Assembly (NCBI GenBank): GCA_963709085.1
Contig: CAVPVB010000007.1
Location: forward strand, 1,984,001-2,048,000
Origin: Rhodovastum sp963709085
GTDB taxonomy: Bacteria > Pseudomonadota > Alphaproteobacteria > Acetobacterales > Acetobacteraceae
DNA: 64,000 bases
Direction of reading: 5' to 3'
Shown here: in pieces, positions 25,796 to 34,525 of the stretch
Position numbering within the stretch: position 1 is the first letter of the stretch
Layout: the number at the start of each line of letters is the position of its first letter
Position numbers and translations under genes: made by a program
The notes under the pieces: generated by a model
The model's input: the letters and a program-made list of their open reading frames with translations, nothing else
What the model was told of the DNA's origin: nothing
Database searches by the model: none

Positions 25796-26950
25796 CTATC
25801 CGGTCTCGTCCGCGCAGCGGAACGGCGACAGCGTGGCCAGTTCCGTCATCTCCGCCTGTTTCTGCGCGCGTTCGTGCTCAAGAAATTCAGCCACGCCGCG
25901 GCGCAGTCCGGGATGGGCGATCCAGTGCGCCGAGTAGGTCGGCTTCGGCAGGTAGCCGCGCTGGATTTTGTGCTCGCCCTGCGCCCCGGCCTCGACGCGG
26001 GGAAGGCCCTGGGCGATGGCGAACTCGATGGCGCGGTAATAGCAAAGCTCGAAATGCAGGAACGGAAATTCGCCCCGGCAGCCCCAGTTGCGGCCATACA
26101 GCGCCTCGGCGCCCAGCACGTTCAGCGCGCCGGCCACCCAGTCCCGTTTCGTGCGCGCCAGCATCAGCACCACCGCATCGCCCAGCCGCTCGCCGAGCAG
26201 GGAAAAGAACGACCGGGTCAGATAGGCCGACCCCCATTTGCGGTCCACGGTGGAGGTGTAGAAGCCGTAGAACGCGTCCCACTCGCGCTTGCCGATATCG
26301 CCGCCACGCAGGGTGATGAACTCCAGGCCACCATTCTGCGCGTCGCGCCGTTCGCGCCGGATGGATTTCCGCTTGCGGGCGTTCAGCGCCGCCAGGAAGG
26401 CGTCGAAATCGGCATAGCCGGCGTTTTCCCAATGGTACTGCGTGCCCAGGCGCTGCAGCCAGCCGGCGGCGGCGGCGGCGTGCCAATCCTCCTCCGTGCA
26501 GAAGGTGGCGTGCACGGAGGAAAAGCCCAACTGCCGGCAGGCCTGCGCCAGCGCGCCGGCGAGCGTTTGTTTCGGCACGCCGTGCGCCAGCAGGCGCGGT
26601 CCCGGCACCGGGCTGAACGGGCTGGCCACCTGCAGCTTCGGATAATACTGGCCGCCGACGCGCTCCAGCGCCTGCGCCCAGCCATGGTCGAACACGTATT
26701 CGCCGTAACTGTGCGATTTTGCATACATCGGCGCGACCGCGACCACATGTCGCTGGCCGTCACGCAGCACGGCATGACGCGGCAGCCAGCCGGTGCGGCC
26801 GCTGGCCGAGCCGCTATCCTCCACCGCGGACAGAAACCCGTGCGAGACGAACGGATTGCCCGCGCCCGCACAGCCATCCCATTCCGCGGCGGAAAGATCG
26901 CCGATGGCCTCGTGCAAGGTCAGCGTGAGCGTGGTCGATCCGTCCGGCAT
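25796..26950 (-). CDS. GNAT-superfamily protein (DUF482, peptidoglycan-biosynthesis-like)
   Basis: 384 residues. WDGCAGAGNPFVSHGFLSAVEDSGS at the N-terminus, HWENAGYADFDAFLAALNARKRKSIRRERR and RNWGCRGEFPFLHFELCYYRAIEFAI, followed by RGYLPKPTYSAHW, are hallmark stretches of the DUF482/COG3146 family, which has a double GNAT fold related to FemAB ligases. Predicted acyltransferase; substrate unknown. Overall length typical. Confidence 0.82.
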   Translation of the reverse strand: MPDGSTTLTLTLHEAIGDLSAAEWDGCAGAGNPFVSHGFLSAVEDSGSASGRTGWLPRHAVLRDGQRHVVAVAPMYAKSHSYGEYVFDHGWAQALERVGGQYYPKLQVASPFSPVPGPRLLAHGVPKQTLAGALAQACRQLGFSSVHATFCTEEDWHAAAAAGWLQRLGTQYHWENAGYADFDAFLAALNARKRKSIRRERRDAQNGGLEFITLRGGDIGKREWDAFYGFYTSTVDRKWGSAYLTRSFFSLLGERLGDAVVLMLARTKRDWVAGALNVLGAEALYGRNWGCRGEFPFLHFELCYYRAIEFAIAQGLPRVEAGAQGEHKIQRGYLPKPTYSAHWIAHPGLRRGVAEFLEHERAQKQAEMTELATLSPFRCADETG

Positions 26951-26977
26951 ACCCTGAGAAGTAGGGGCGGAAAATCG

Positions 26978-27445
26978 TCAGGCAATGCGGAAGATGCCGT
27001 CCACTTCCACCGCGGCGTCGGCGGGCAGGGAGGGCACGCCGATGGTGGTGCGGGCATGCCGCCCGGCCGCGCCGAACACCGCGACGGCGAGATCGGAGGC
27101 GCCGTTCATGATCTGCGCATGCTGGGTGAAGGAAGCGGGGGCGGCGATGAAGCCGCCAAGGCGCACCACCTGCTGCACCAGGTCGAGGTTGCCGCCGGTG
27201 GCGGTTTTGAGATGCACCAGGACATTGATGAAGCACAGGCGTGCCGCGTGTTGCCCCTGCTCGATGCTCAGCCCGTCGCCGACCTTGCCGGTGACGGCGA
27301 TCTTGCCGTCCACCGCCGGCACCTGGCCGCTGACGAACACCAGATCGCCGCTGCGCACGAACGGCACGTAGTTGGCGATTGGCGCCATCGGGCTGGGCAG
27401 GGTGATGCCGAGTTCCTGCAGTTTCTTCTCGATCTCGCCGGCCAT
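26978..27445 (-). CDS. RidA family protein
   Basis: 155 residues. FVRSGDLVFVSGQVP and CFINVLVHLKTATGGNLDLVQQVVRL are the RidA/YjgF core, with the C-terminal GVPSLPADAAVEVDGIF. The family deaminates reactive enamine/imine intermediates of PLP enzymes in the cytosol; this longer (about 155 residue) form belongs to the YjgF-like subgroup of less certain substrate. Follows the TSCPD gene after a 14-bp gap, so probably co-transcribed with it. Confidence 0.85.
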   Translation of the reverse strand: MAGEIEKKLQELGITLPSPMAPIANYVPFVRSGDLVFVSGQVPAVDGKIAVTGKVGDGLSIEQGQHAARLCFINVLVHLKTATGGNLDLVQQVVRLGGFIAAPASFTQHAQIMNGASDLAVAVFGAAGRHARTTIGVPSLPADAAVEVDGIFRIA

Positions 27446-27459
27446 GGCTCTGGTTCCTT

Positions 27460-28977
27460 CTACGTGCCGACCACGCGCAGAGCGCGGCGGCGGATGCGGG
27501 GGCCGTCATCCGGCGGCAGGTCGAGGGGCAGCAGCGGGGCGCGTTCGCATGCGCCGGCGCCGAGCGTATCCATCTCCTCGTCCTCGGCCTCCGGAATGTC
27601 GGTCCTGCCCAGGTAGTTGGCGGCGAGGTTGCGGAACATGTAGTCGAGCAGGCTGGTGGCGCGTGACACGGCGGGATCGCCTTCCACCGGGCCGGCGGGA
27701 CCGAACCGGGTGAAGGTAAAGGCCTCGACGAATTCCGGCAACGGCACGCCGTGCTGCAGGCCGAGGCTGACGGCGATGGCGAAATTGTCCATCAGGCCGC
27801 GGAAGGCCGCCCCTTCCTTGTGCAGCCCGACGAAAATCTCGCCGAGCTGGCCGTCGGCGTATTCGCCGGTGCGCAAATAGAGTTTGTGGCCGCCGACCGC
27901 GGCCTTCTGGGTGTAGCCGCTGCGCCGCGCCGGCAGGGTGCGCCGCGCCTTGTGCGGCGTGGGCTCCGCGACCGTCGCCGGGCGGGCGGCGAGCAGGTGC
28001 ATGAACGGCGCCGCCGCCGCGTGCATGGCGGCTTGTGCCGCCGGCGAGACGACGGGGAACAGCGTGTCACCGGCCAGCGTGGCGGCCAGCGCCGCCTCGG
28101 CGGTCAGCCCGCTGGCGGTCAGGGTGGCGCGGGCGGTGCGGGTCAGCGCGCCGGCATCGTCGATCGGGGCGAAGGCGGGGGCGACGCCGCCGGTTTCCAC
28201 CCCCAGCAGCGCCTCGGCGAGGCCGGCGGCGGTGATGGCGGTGGTGGCGCGGTGGCGCAGGTCGCGGGCCTGCGACGCGGCCTGCAGGGCGGCGCGGGCG
28301 GCGCCGGTCAGGCCCGGCACCGGGGTGGCTTCCGGCACCGGGGCGCTGATGCGGACGGGCGCGGCGACGCCGCCGAGGCGGTCGGCCAGCGTGGCGGAGA
28401 CGGCATCGGCACGGCCGCGCAGCAGGGCGGCCAGCGCCCCCGCCACGGCGCGGGCGAGGGCGCTGTCGTAGGGCAGGCCGAGAGCGGCCAGCAGGCCGGC
28501 GAGGTCGGCCATGCCCACGGCGATTCGCTCGGCCGAAGGGGCGTGCAGGGCGAGCGCCAGCGTCGCCGTGTCAACCGCCTCGATGAAGGCCGCGAGTTCG
28601 AAACCGTGGCCGGGGTTGTGGAAAGCCGCGAGGTTCAGGACGAAGCCGGGGGTGCCCGCTTCGCCGCGCCACACCGGGGCGGTCGGCGCGCCGCGGCGGG
28701 ACAGCAGCAGCGCGTGCAGGCGCGCGGCCAGCGGTTCCTCGATGCCGGCGCTGGCCGCCCGCGCGGCGATCGGGCGAATCCAGGACTCGGCCGCCGCGTC
28801 CAGCGACACGCGCCCCGCGCCCGGCGCCAGCATGGCCAGGGCGGCGGCGGCGCGGTCATCCCAGGCGACCGGAATGGTGACCTGGCGTGGCGCCGCCCCA
28901 TGGTCCTGCATGTCAGGGTCGGGCATCGCCGCGACCTTGCGCATCCGCACGCCCTGCCAGGGTTTTCGCGTGTTCAT
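27460..28977 (-). CDS. TSCPD-domain protein (stand-alone relative of NrdJ C-terminus)
   Basis: 505 residues from ATG 28977. The last 150 residues include RRSGYTQKAAVGGHKLYLRTGEYADG, LGEIFVGLHKEGAAFRGLMDNFAIAVSLGLQHGVPLPEFV and RNLAANYLGR, which match the TSCPD region found at the C-terminus of B12-dependent ribonucleotide reductases. The N-terminal 350 residues are Ala-rich helical repeats and lack the reductase barrel and active-site cysteines, so it is not a complete reductase. Role unknown; possibly regulatory or nucleic-acid binding. Confidence 0.7.
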   Translation of the reverse strand: MNTRKPWQGVRMRKVAAMPDPDMQDHGAAPRQVTIPVAWDDRAAAALAMLAPGAGRVSLDAAAESWIRPIAARAASAGIEEPLAARLHALLLSRRGAPTAPVWRGEAGTPGFVLNLAAFHNPGHGFELAAFIEAVDTATLALALHAPSAERIAVGMADLAGLLAALGLPYDSALARAVAGALAALLRGRADAVSATLADRLGGVAAPVRISAPVPEATPVPGLTGAARAALQAASQARDLRHRATTAITAAGLAEALLGVETGGVAPAFAPIDDAGALTRTARATLTASGLTAEAALAATLAGDTLFPVVSPAAQAAMHAAAAPFMHLLAARPATVAEPTPHKARRTLPARRSGYTQKAAVGGHKLYLRTGEYADGQLGEIFVGLHKEGAAFRGLMDNFAIAVSLGLQHGVPLPEFVEAFTFTRFGPAGPVEGDPAVSRATSLLDYMFRNLAANYLGRTDIPEAEDEEMDTLGAGACERAPLLPLDLPPDDGPRIRRRALRVVGT

Positions 28978-29132
28978 GGATGCAAAGGTAGAGTGAGGGA
29001 CGGCGAGTCCGGAAGCTGCATTTTGCGGACAGTTGTGTGGACAACCACAAAATGCTGTGGATATGCTGTGGATATCGTGTTCGGCGCCGCGCGGCATGGA
29101 CCGCACGCCGGCTTGGCCCTATACGGTTGCAT

Positions 29133-29489
29133 ATGAGCATCGGCACCCTTCTGTTTACCTGGCTGCACGGCACCCGCGTCGGTCGCGACGCGACCGGCAA
29201 TGTCTATTACCAGGAGCGGCAACAGCCCGCCGGCGCGCGGCGGCGGCGCTGGGTGATGTACCGGCGCGGCCCGGCCGAAGCGTCCCGCGTGCCGCCCGAA
29301 TGGCACGCCTGGTTGCACTACACCACCGACGCGCCGCTGCCGGTGGAGGTCCGTCGCGCCTGGGAGAAGCCGCACCAGCCCAACCGGACCGGCACGGCGC
29401 TGGGCTATCGCCCGGCCGGCCACGACTACGTTGGCGGCCAGCGCGCGCGCGCCAGCGGCGACTACGAGTCCTGGACCCCTGGTAGCTGA
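29133..29489 (+). CDS. NADH:ubiquinone oxidoreductase subunit NDUFA12 family
   Basis: 118 residues. GTLLFTWLHGTRVGRDATGNVYYQER, RRRRWVMYRRGPAEASRVPPEWHAWLHYT and the C-terminal YESWTPGS are diagnostic of the NDUFA12/B17.2 accessory subunit of respiratory complex I, which alphaproteobacteria share with mitochondria. Start at ATG 29133. Followed at 15 bp by mlaD and then a DUF2155 gene, a conserved alphaproteobacterial order. Confidence 0.93.
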   Translation: MSIGTLLFTWLHGTRVGRDATGNVYYQERQQPAGARRRRWVMYRRGPAEASRVPPEWHAWLHYTTDAPLPVEVRRAWEKPHQPNRTGTALGYRPAGHDYVGGQRARASGDYESWTPGS

Positions 29490-29504
29490 ACGGGCCGATT
29501 CGTC

Positions 29505-29987
29505 ATGGCGCAACGCAGTCTGGCTGAAACCCTGACCGGGGCGGTGGTGCTCGTGGTGGCCGTGGGCTTCCTCGGCTACGCGGTGGCGAATACCGGCCGC
29601 ACGCCGGTGAGCGGCTATACCCTGCATGCCCGCTTCGACCGCATCGACGGGCTGGCGGTGGGGGCCGATGTGCGGTTGGCCGGGGTGAAGGTGGGCAGCG
29701 TCATGTCCGCCCGGGTGGACCCGCAAAGCTTTCAGGCCGAAGTCGATTTCACGGTGCAGAACGCGGTGAAGCTGCCGGTCGATACCAGCGCCGAAGTGAC
29801 CAGCGACGGGCTGCTGGGCGGCAAATACCTCTCGCTGGTGCCGGGCGGGGACGAAAAGACCCTGGCCGCCGGCGGCACGGTGACCATTACCCAGTCCGCC
29901 ATCAGCCTGGAGCAGTTGCTGGGCAAGTTCATCTTCAGCGTGAGCAATCTCGCCAGCGAGCAGAAGAAGCCGGAGGCGCCGAAATGA
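29505..29987 (+). CDS. mlaD: Outer-membrane lipid asymmetry protein MlaD
   Basis: 160 residues. An N-terminal membrane anchor (TGAVVLVVAVGFLGYAVA, about 9-27) precedes an MCE domain: GYTLHARFDRIDGLAVGADVRLAGVKVGSV ... LLGGKYLSLVPGG. The substrate-binding subunit of the Mla phospholipid transport system; hexameric in the periplasm and anchored to the inner membrane. Partners MlaEF are not in the window. Stop overlaps the next start by 4 bp. Confidence 0.92.
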   Translation: MAQRSLAETLTGAVVLVVAVGFLGYAVANTGRTPVSGYTLHARFDRIDGLAVGADVRLAGVKVGSVMSARVDPQSFQAEVDFTVQNAVKLPVDTSAEVTSDGLLGGKYLSLVPGGDEKTLAAGGTVTITQSAISLEQLLGKFIFSVSNLASEQKKPEAPK

Positions 29988-30211
29988 TTCCGCCGCCGCC
30001 GCGCTGGCCGCAGCCGGACGGCTCGCCGGTGTCCTGCCGCGAGAAGCTGAAGGTACTGGCTGAAAACCACGCCGAACTGGCCGGCATGATGCAGGACATG
30101 TTCGAGGACGCGGTGCTGATGGGCGTGGATGAGCAGGCCATGCGCGCCATCCTGGCCGACATGGTGCAGGCGCTGCGCAGCCCGAAGTGCGCCGCCGCCG
30201 CCGCCGAATGA
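29984..30211 (+). CDS. Small hypothetical protein
   Basis: 75 residues, ATG overlapping the mlaD stop (ATGA). Predicted helical: CREKLKVLAENHAELAGMMQDMFEDAVLMGVDEQAMRAILADMV. No signal peptide or known domain. Context (between mlaD and a DUF2155 gene) suggests co-translation with envelope genes. Function unknown. Confidence 0.6.
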   Translation: MIPPPPRWPQPDGSPVSCREKLKVLAENHAELAGMMQDMFEDAVLMGVDEQAMRAILADMVQALRSPKCAAAAAE

Positions 30212-30224
30212 GGGGCGCCGTGTC

Positions 30225-30749
30225 ATGAATCCTGGGGTCGCGCTTTTTCTGGTTGCTGCGCTGGCGCCGGCCGTGCCCACGCCGGCTGCCAACTTTCCGG
30301 GCACGCTGACGCTGGCGCAGGATTTCGATTCGTTCCCGCCCGAAGAAGCGCCCCCGCCGCCGCCGCCGGAGCCCGCGCCCGCCCCCCGGCAGGCGGCACC
30401 GCGACAGCCCGTCGAGCCTGCTCCGCCGCCGGCCCCTCCGCCCGATATCTGGGTGCAGCGGTCGACCGTCGAGTTGGTCGGGCTGGACAAGGTGTCTGGC
30501 CGGGCGACCGTGCTGTCCGGCCGGGTCGGGCAGGAGTTGCATTTCGGCACCCTGACCGTGCTGGCGCGCGCCTGCGTGGTGCGTCCGCCCGACACCGCCC
30601 CGGATGCCGCCGCCTTCCTCGAGATTACCGATTCGCGGCCCGGCCCCACCCCCTTCCACGCCTGGATGCTGGTGTCCGAACCGGCGGTCTCCATCTACGA
30701 GCACCCGGTGTTCGATATCCGGCTCACGGGGTGCCGGGCCGGGCCGTGA
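30225..30749 (+). CDS. DUF2155 family exported protein
   Basis: 174 residues. Signal peptide about 1-22, then a Pro-rich linker (about 40-72), then the DUF2155 domain: WVQRSTVELVGLDKVSGRATVLSGRVGQELHFGTLTVLARACVVRPP, ending in HPVFDIRLTGC. Periplasmic protein of unknown function, conserved beside mlaD/aat in alphaproteobacteria. Start ATG 30225 follows the previous stop by 13 bp. Confidence 0.88.
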   Translation: MNPGVALFLVAALAPAVPTPAANFPGTLTLAQDFDSFPPEEAPPPPPPEPAPAPRQAAPRQPVEPAPPPAPPPDIWVQRSTVELVGLDKVSGRATVLSGRVGQELHFGTLTVLARACVVRPPDTAPDAAAFLEITDSRPGPTPFHAWMLVSEPAVSIYEHPVFDIRLTGCRAGP

Positions 30750-30772
30750 CATCACGGCCCAGCCGGGCGGCT

Positions 30773-30806
30773 GGAGCGCTCTGACCGTAAACGGTCAGAG
30801 CGCTCC
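30773..30806. terminator. Perfect 16-bp hairpin between convergent genes
   Basis: GGAGCGCTCTGACCGT, two-base centre AA, and its exact complement ACGGTCAGAGCGCTCC, followed on the plus strand by ATCTCTTTGTTTTG. Sits between the DUF2155 stop and the end of the convergent osmC-type gene; likely a bidirectional rho-independent terminator. Confidence 0.85.
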
Positions 30807-30867
30807 ATCTCTTTGTTTTGGCGAGCAACTTTATCGGCCGGCTGTCGCCAGTCTGGCCGATGTTGCT

Positions 30868-31299
30868 CTAGGCCAGCGTGGCGTCGAGGCTGATGGCGGC
30901 GTTCAGCACCTTGGAGACCGGACACCCCGCCTTGGCCTTGCCGGCGAGGTCGAGGAAGGTCGCCTTGTCGATCCCCGGCACCTTCGCTTCCAGCACCAGT
31001 TGCACCGCGGCGATCTTCCAGCCCTCGCCCTCCTGCTCCATGGTCAGGCGCGCCTCGGTATGGAGGCTGTCGGGCGTATAGCCGGCACCGGCGAGCTGGA
31101 AGGCCAGCGCCATGCTGAAACAACCGGCATGCGCGGCGGCGATCAACTCCTCAGGGTTGGTGCCGGCCCCGTCGCCGAAGCGGGCATGGAACGAATAGGG
31201 CGTGTCCTTCAGCGTGCCGCTCTGGGTGGTCAGCGTGCCGCTGCCGTCCTTGCCGGTGCCGTGCCAGATGGCGCTGGCGCGGCGCTTGATGGTTGCCAT
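30868..31299 (-). CDS. OsmC-family peroxiredoxin
   Basis: 143 residues. The two redox cysteines are in AAAHAGCFSMAL and KAKAGCPVSKVL, the arginine-site TNPEELIAAA is present, and the length is typical of OsmC organic-hydroperoxide reductases (detoxification with lipoamide or other dithiols). Divergent from the benzoyl-CoA operon; 196 bp separate them. Confidence 0.92.
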   Translation of the reverse strand: MATIKRRASAIWHGTGKDGSGTLTTQSGTLKDTPYSFHARFGDGAGTNPEELIAAAHAGCFSMALAFQLAGAGYTPDSLHTEARLTMEQEGEGWKIAAVQLVLEAKVPGIDKATFLDLAGKAKAGCPVSKVLNAAISLDATLA

Positions 31300-31417
31300 G
31301 AGGAATTCCTCCGCGGTTGTTCACGGAATTGAGCGTCGCATGAGGAGCAGGGGCTGACCATGCGGCGGGCGGGGGCGGGCGGTCAAAAACCCGCCAGCCG
31401 GTATCGTCGGTTGCCGG

Positions 31418-31460
31418 TTGACGGCACAACGGTAAATCCGTAAAACAATACCGGTTTACG
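31418..31460 (+). promoter_or_regulatory. Promoter with overlapping inverted repeat before had
   Basis: TTGACG (31418-31423), 17-bp spacer, TAAAAC (31441-31446): a good sigma-70-type promoter 50 bp before the had start. CGTAAA (31439-31444) and TTTACG (31455-31460) form an inverted repeat with a 10-bp centre over the -10 and start region, as expected of a repressor operator. No regulator gene is in the neighbourhood. Confidence 0.55.
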
Positions 31461-31495
31461 TCTGTGCCGCCCCACGGCACGACAGGCGGGAGGAA

Positions 31496-32575
31496 ATGAA
31501 CATGCACCGGCCGGCGCACCGTTGGGTGATGACGTCCGCCAACGCGCCCATGCAGCGGGCGCCCTTCGAACCCTTCCCGCCGCCGCCCGGCGAGGTGGTG
31601 GTGCAGGTGGCGGGGTGCGGCGTCTGCCATACCGATCTTGGTTATTTTTTCGACGGCGTGCGGGTGAATCACCCGCTGCCGCTGGCGCTCGGCCACGAGG
31701 TCAGCGGTACCGTGGTGGCGGCCGGCGAGGGGGCGGAAAGCTGGGTCGGACGCAGCGTGATCGTGCCGGCGGTGCTGCCCTGCGGCACCTGCGATCTGTG
31801 CCGGCGCGGCCGGGGCACGATCTGCCGCCAGCAGAAAATGCCCGGCAACGACATCCAGGGCGGCTTCGCCAGCCACATCGTCGTGCCCGCGCGCGGCCTG
31901 TGCCCGGTGGACCCGGCACGGCTGTTCGCCGCCGGGCTTGATCTGGCCGATGTTTCGGTGGTGGCCGACGCGTTGACGACGCCGTATCAGGCGGTGGTGC
32001 GCGCCGGGGTCGCGGCGGGGTCGCTCGCCATTGTGGTGGGAGCGGGCGGCGTCGGCGGCTACGCCGTGCAGGTCGCGCACGCCTTCGGCGCCACGGTGGT
32101 GGCGATCGATGTGGATGACGCCAAACTGGCAGCGGTGGCGCAGCACGGCGCGGCCCTGACGCTGAACGCCCGCAGCCTCGATGCGAAAGGGTTGCGCGCG
32201 GCCATTCAGGATTTTGCCCGTCGCCACGGCCTGCCGGCGACGGAATGGTGCATCTTCGAATGTTCCGGCACCGCCGCCGGCCAGCTCACCGCCTACGGAT
32301 TGCTGGTGCACGGCGCGACCTTGTCGGTGGTGGGCTTCACCATGGACCGGGTGGAACTGCGCCTGTCCAACCTGATGGCGTTCGATGCGCGCGCCCTGGG
32401 CAACTGGGGCTGCCCGCCGGAATTATATCCGGCCGCGCTGGACCTCGTGCTGGACGGGCGCGTGCGCGTGAAGCCGTTCGTCGAGCAGCGCCCGTTGGAT
32501 GACATCAACGCCGTGTTCGATGCGGTGCACCGGCACACGGTGACGCGCCGCATCGTGCTGGTGCCCCGCGCCTGA
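31496..32575 (+). CDS. had: 6-hydroxycyclohex-1-ene-1-carbonyl-CoA dehydrogenase
   Basis: 359 residues, zinc-dependent alcohol dehydrogenase family. Catalytic-zinc region CGVCHTD...GHEVSG, structural-zinc cysteines CGTCDLCRRGRGTIC and the NAD-binding IVVGAGGVGG. Oxidises the hydroxyl-CoA formed after diene hydration to the 6-oxo compound in the class I benzoyl-CoA pathway. The assignment to this substrate rests on high resemblance to Had proteins (FDGVRVNHPLPLALGHEVSG, KMPGNDIQGGFASH) and on position at the head of had-oah-dch-bcrCBAD. Confidence 0.9.
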   Translation: MNMHRPAHRWVMTSANAPMQRAPFEPFPPPPGEVVVQVAGCGVCHTDLGYFFDGVRVNHPLPLALGHEVSGTVVAAGEGAESWVGRSVIVPAVLPCGTCDLCRRGRGTICRQQKMPGNDIQGGFASHIVVPARGLCPVDPARLFAAGLDLADVSVVADALTTPYQAVVRAGVAAGSLAIVVGAGGVGGYAVQVAHAFGATVVAIDVDDAKLAAVAQHGAALTLNARSLDAKGLRAAIQDFARRHGLPATEWCIFECSGTAAGQLTAYGLLVHGATLSVVGFTMDRVELRLSNLMAFDARALGNWGCPPELYPAALDLVLDGRVRVKPFVEQRPLDDINAVFDAVHRHTVTRRIVLVPRA

Positions 32576-32615
32576 CGACAACCGGCGCCCGACGCCAACA
32601 GGAGGTGTTGCCACC

Positions 32616-33758
32616 ATGACCGAAGCCACGCGCATTGTCGCCGACCGTACCAAGCCCGCCCATCTGGCCGACCACAATCTGGTGCCCGAATTCGCCTGTC
32701 CGGGTGTGCGGGTTGAGAAACGCCCGGCGCGCACGCCCGAGGGGCGGGTGGCCGAAGGGCTGTTCAATTGCTGGATCACGCTGGACAACCCGTCGCAGTA
32801 CAATTCCTACACCACCGCGATGGCCAAAGGCGTGACCCTGGCCTTCCGGGCGGCCTCGGTGGCGCGCGACGTGGTGGCGGTGGTGTTCACCGGCGCCGGC
32901 GACCGCGCCTTCTGCACCGGCGGCAACACGAAGGAATACGCCGAATATTATTCGGGCAACCCGCAGGAATATCGCCAGTACATGCGGGTGTTCAACGATA
33001 TGGTGTCGTCCATCCTGGGCTGCGACAAGCCGGTGATCTGCCGTGTCAACGGCATGCGCATCGGCGGCGGCCAGGAAATCGGCATGGCGTGCGATTTTTC
33101 CATCGCCCAGGACCTTGTCCGGTTCGGCCAGGCCGGGCCGAAGCACGGATCGGCGCCGATCGGTGGTGCCACCGATTTCCTGCCGCTGTTTCTCGGCGCC
33201 GAGCGGGCGATGGAGACCGGCACGCTGTGCGAACCCTGGTCGGCGCACAAGGCTTACCGTCTGGGCATGATTCTGGATGTTGTGCCGGCGCTGAAAGTGG
33301 ACGGGGTCTTCGTGCCGAATCCGCTGGTGATTACCGACCGCTATCTGGACGCGCACGGACGGATCGTGCACGGCGAGCCGCGCACCGGTGATGAACTGGC
33401 GGAAGGCAAAAAGCTTCTGGCGCGCGGCAGCATCGATCTTTCCCTGCTCGATGCGGCGGTCGAGACGCTGTGCAGCAAGCTGCTGATGACCTTCCCCGAG
33501 TGCCTGACGAAAACCTTCGAGGAGTTGCGCAAGCCGAAGATCGAGACGTGGAACCGCAACAAGGAGGACAGCCGCGCCTGGCTCGCGCTCAATATGATGG
33601 CCGAGGCGCGCACCGGATTCCGCGCTTTCAACGAGGGACCACGCGACAATCGTGAAATCGATTTTGTCGCCCTGCGCCAGGCGCTGGCGCGCGGGGCGCC
33701 GTGGACGCCCGAACTGGTGGAGAGCCTGATCCCGCGCGCCGCGGATGCCGCGCCGTGA
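32616..33758 (+). CDS. oah: 6-oxocyclohex-1-ene-1-carbonyl-CoA hydrolase
   Basis: 380 residues, crotonase superfamily but ring-cleaving: adds water and hydrolyses the ring to 3-hydroxypimelyl-CoA. Recognised by DHNLVPEFACPGVRVEKRPA, WITLDNPSQYNSYTT, TGAGDRAFCTGGNTKEYAEYYSGNPQEYRQYM and RIGGGQEIGMACDFSIA. AGGAGG seven to twelve bases before the ATG. Length typical of Oah/BadI-like Thauera-type enzymes. The TGA overlaps the GTG start of dch (GTGA). Confidence 0.93.
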   Translation: MTEATRIVADRTKPAHLADHNLVPEFACPGVRVEKRPARTPEGRVAEGLFNCWITLDNPSQYNSYTTAMAKGVTLAFRAASVARDVVAVVFTGAGDRAFCTGGNTKEYAEYYSGNPQEYRQYMRVFNDMVSSILGCDKPVICRVNGMRIGGGQEIGMACDFSIAQDLVRFGQAGPKHGSAPIGGATDFLPLFLGAERAMETGTLCEPWSAHKAYRLGMILDVVPALKVDGVFVPNPLVITDRYLDAHGRIVHGEPRTGDELAEGKKLLARGSIDLSLLDAAVETLCSKLLMTFPECLTKTFEELRKPKIETWNRNKEDSRAWLALNMMAEARTGFRAFNEGPRDNREIDFVALRQALARGAPWTPELVESLIPRAADAAP

Positions 33759-34523
33759 GCGAAAACCTGGGCGTGTGGCTGGAGGAGGGCGGCGCGCTGC
33801 TGCGCCTGCGGCTGGCGCGGCCGAAGGCGAACATCATCGATGCCGCCATGATCGCCGCGCTGGAGGCCGCGCTGTCCGAGCATCTGCCGCGTGCCGGTCT
33901 GCGCGGCGTGCTGGTGGATGCCGAGGGGGCGCATTTCAGCTTCGGGGCAAGTGTGGAGGAGCATTTGCCGGCGAATTGCGCGGCGATGCTGGCATCGCTG
34001 CACGCCCTGCTGCTGCGCCTGCTGGCGAGCCCGGTGCCGGTGCTGTTTGCCGTGCGCGGCCAGTGTCTGGGCGGCGGCCTGGAATTTTGTCTGGCCGGCA
34101 CGCTTATTTTCGCCGCGCCCGATGCGCGGTTCGGCCAGCCGGAAATTCGCCTGGGCGTGTTTGCGCCCTTCGCTTCCGCGGTCCTGCCCGAGCGCATTCC
34201 CCGTGCGGCGGCTGAGGAATTTCTGCTCTCCGGTCGCAGCCTGAATGCTGAGGAGGCGCACAGTGCCGGGCTGGTGACGCAACTGGCCGACGATCCCGAG
34301 GCCGCCGCCCTCGCCTGGTTCACCGCCAACCTTGCCGACAAGAGCGCGGCGGCGCTGCGCTTCGCCCTGCTCGCCGCGCGTCTGGATGTCGTTGAGCGCG
34401 TGCGCGAGCGATTGGCGCGAACTCGAACGGCTGTATCTCGACGAGCTGATGTCCACCCACGACGCGCGCGAGGGGCTCGATGCGTTCCTCGCCAGGCGCC
34501 CCGCACAATGGGAGCACCGTTGA
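33755..34523 (+). CDS. dch: Cyclohexa-1,5-diene-1-carbonyl-CoA hydratase (single-base frameshift)
   Basis: Crotonase-fold hydratase that adds water to the diene produced by benzoyl-CoA reductase. GTG start at 33755 overlaps the oah stop. Core motifs: LRLARPKANIIDAAMI, VLVDAEGAHFSFGASVEEH, RGQCLGGGLEFCLAGT and GQPEIRLGVFAPFAS. The frame shifts after ERLA: removing one C at 34418 gives RLAELERLYLDELMSTHDAREGL, the normal C-terminus of this enzyme, and 255 residues in total. Span 3n+1. Without correction the frame would run on into bcrC. Confidence 0.88.
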
Positions 34524-34525
34524 CC

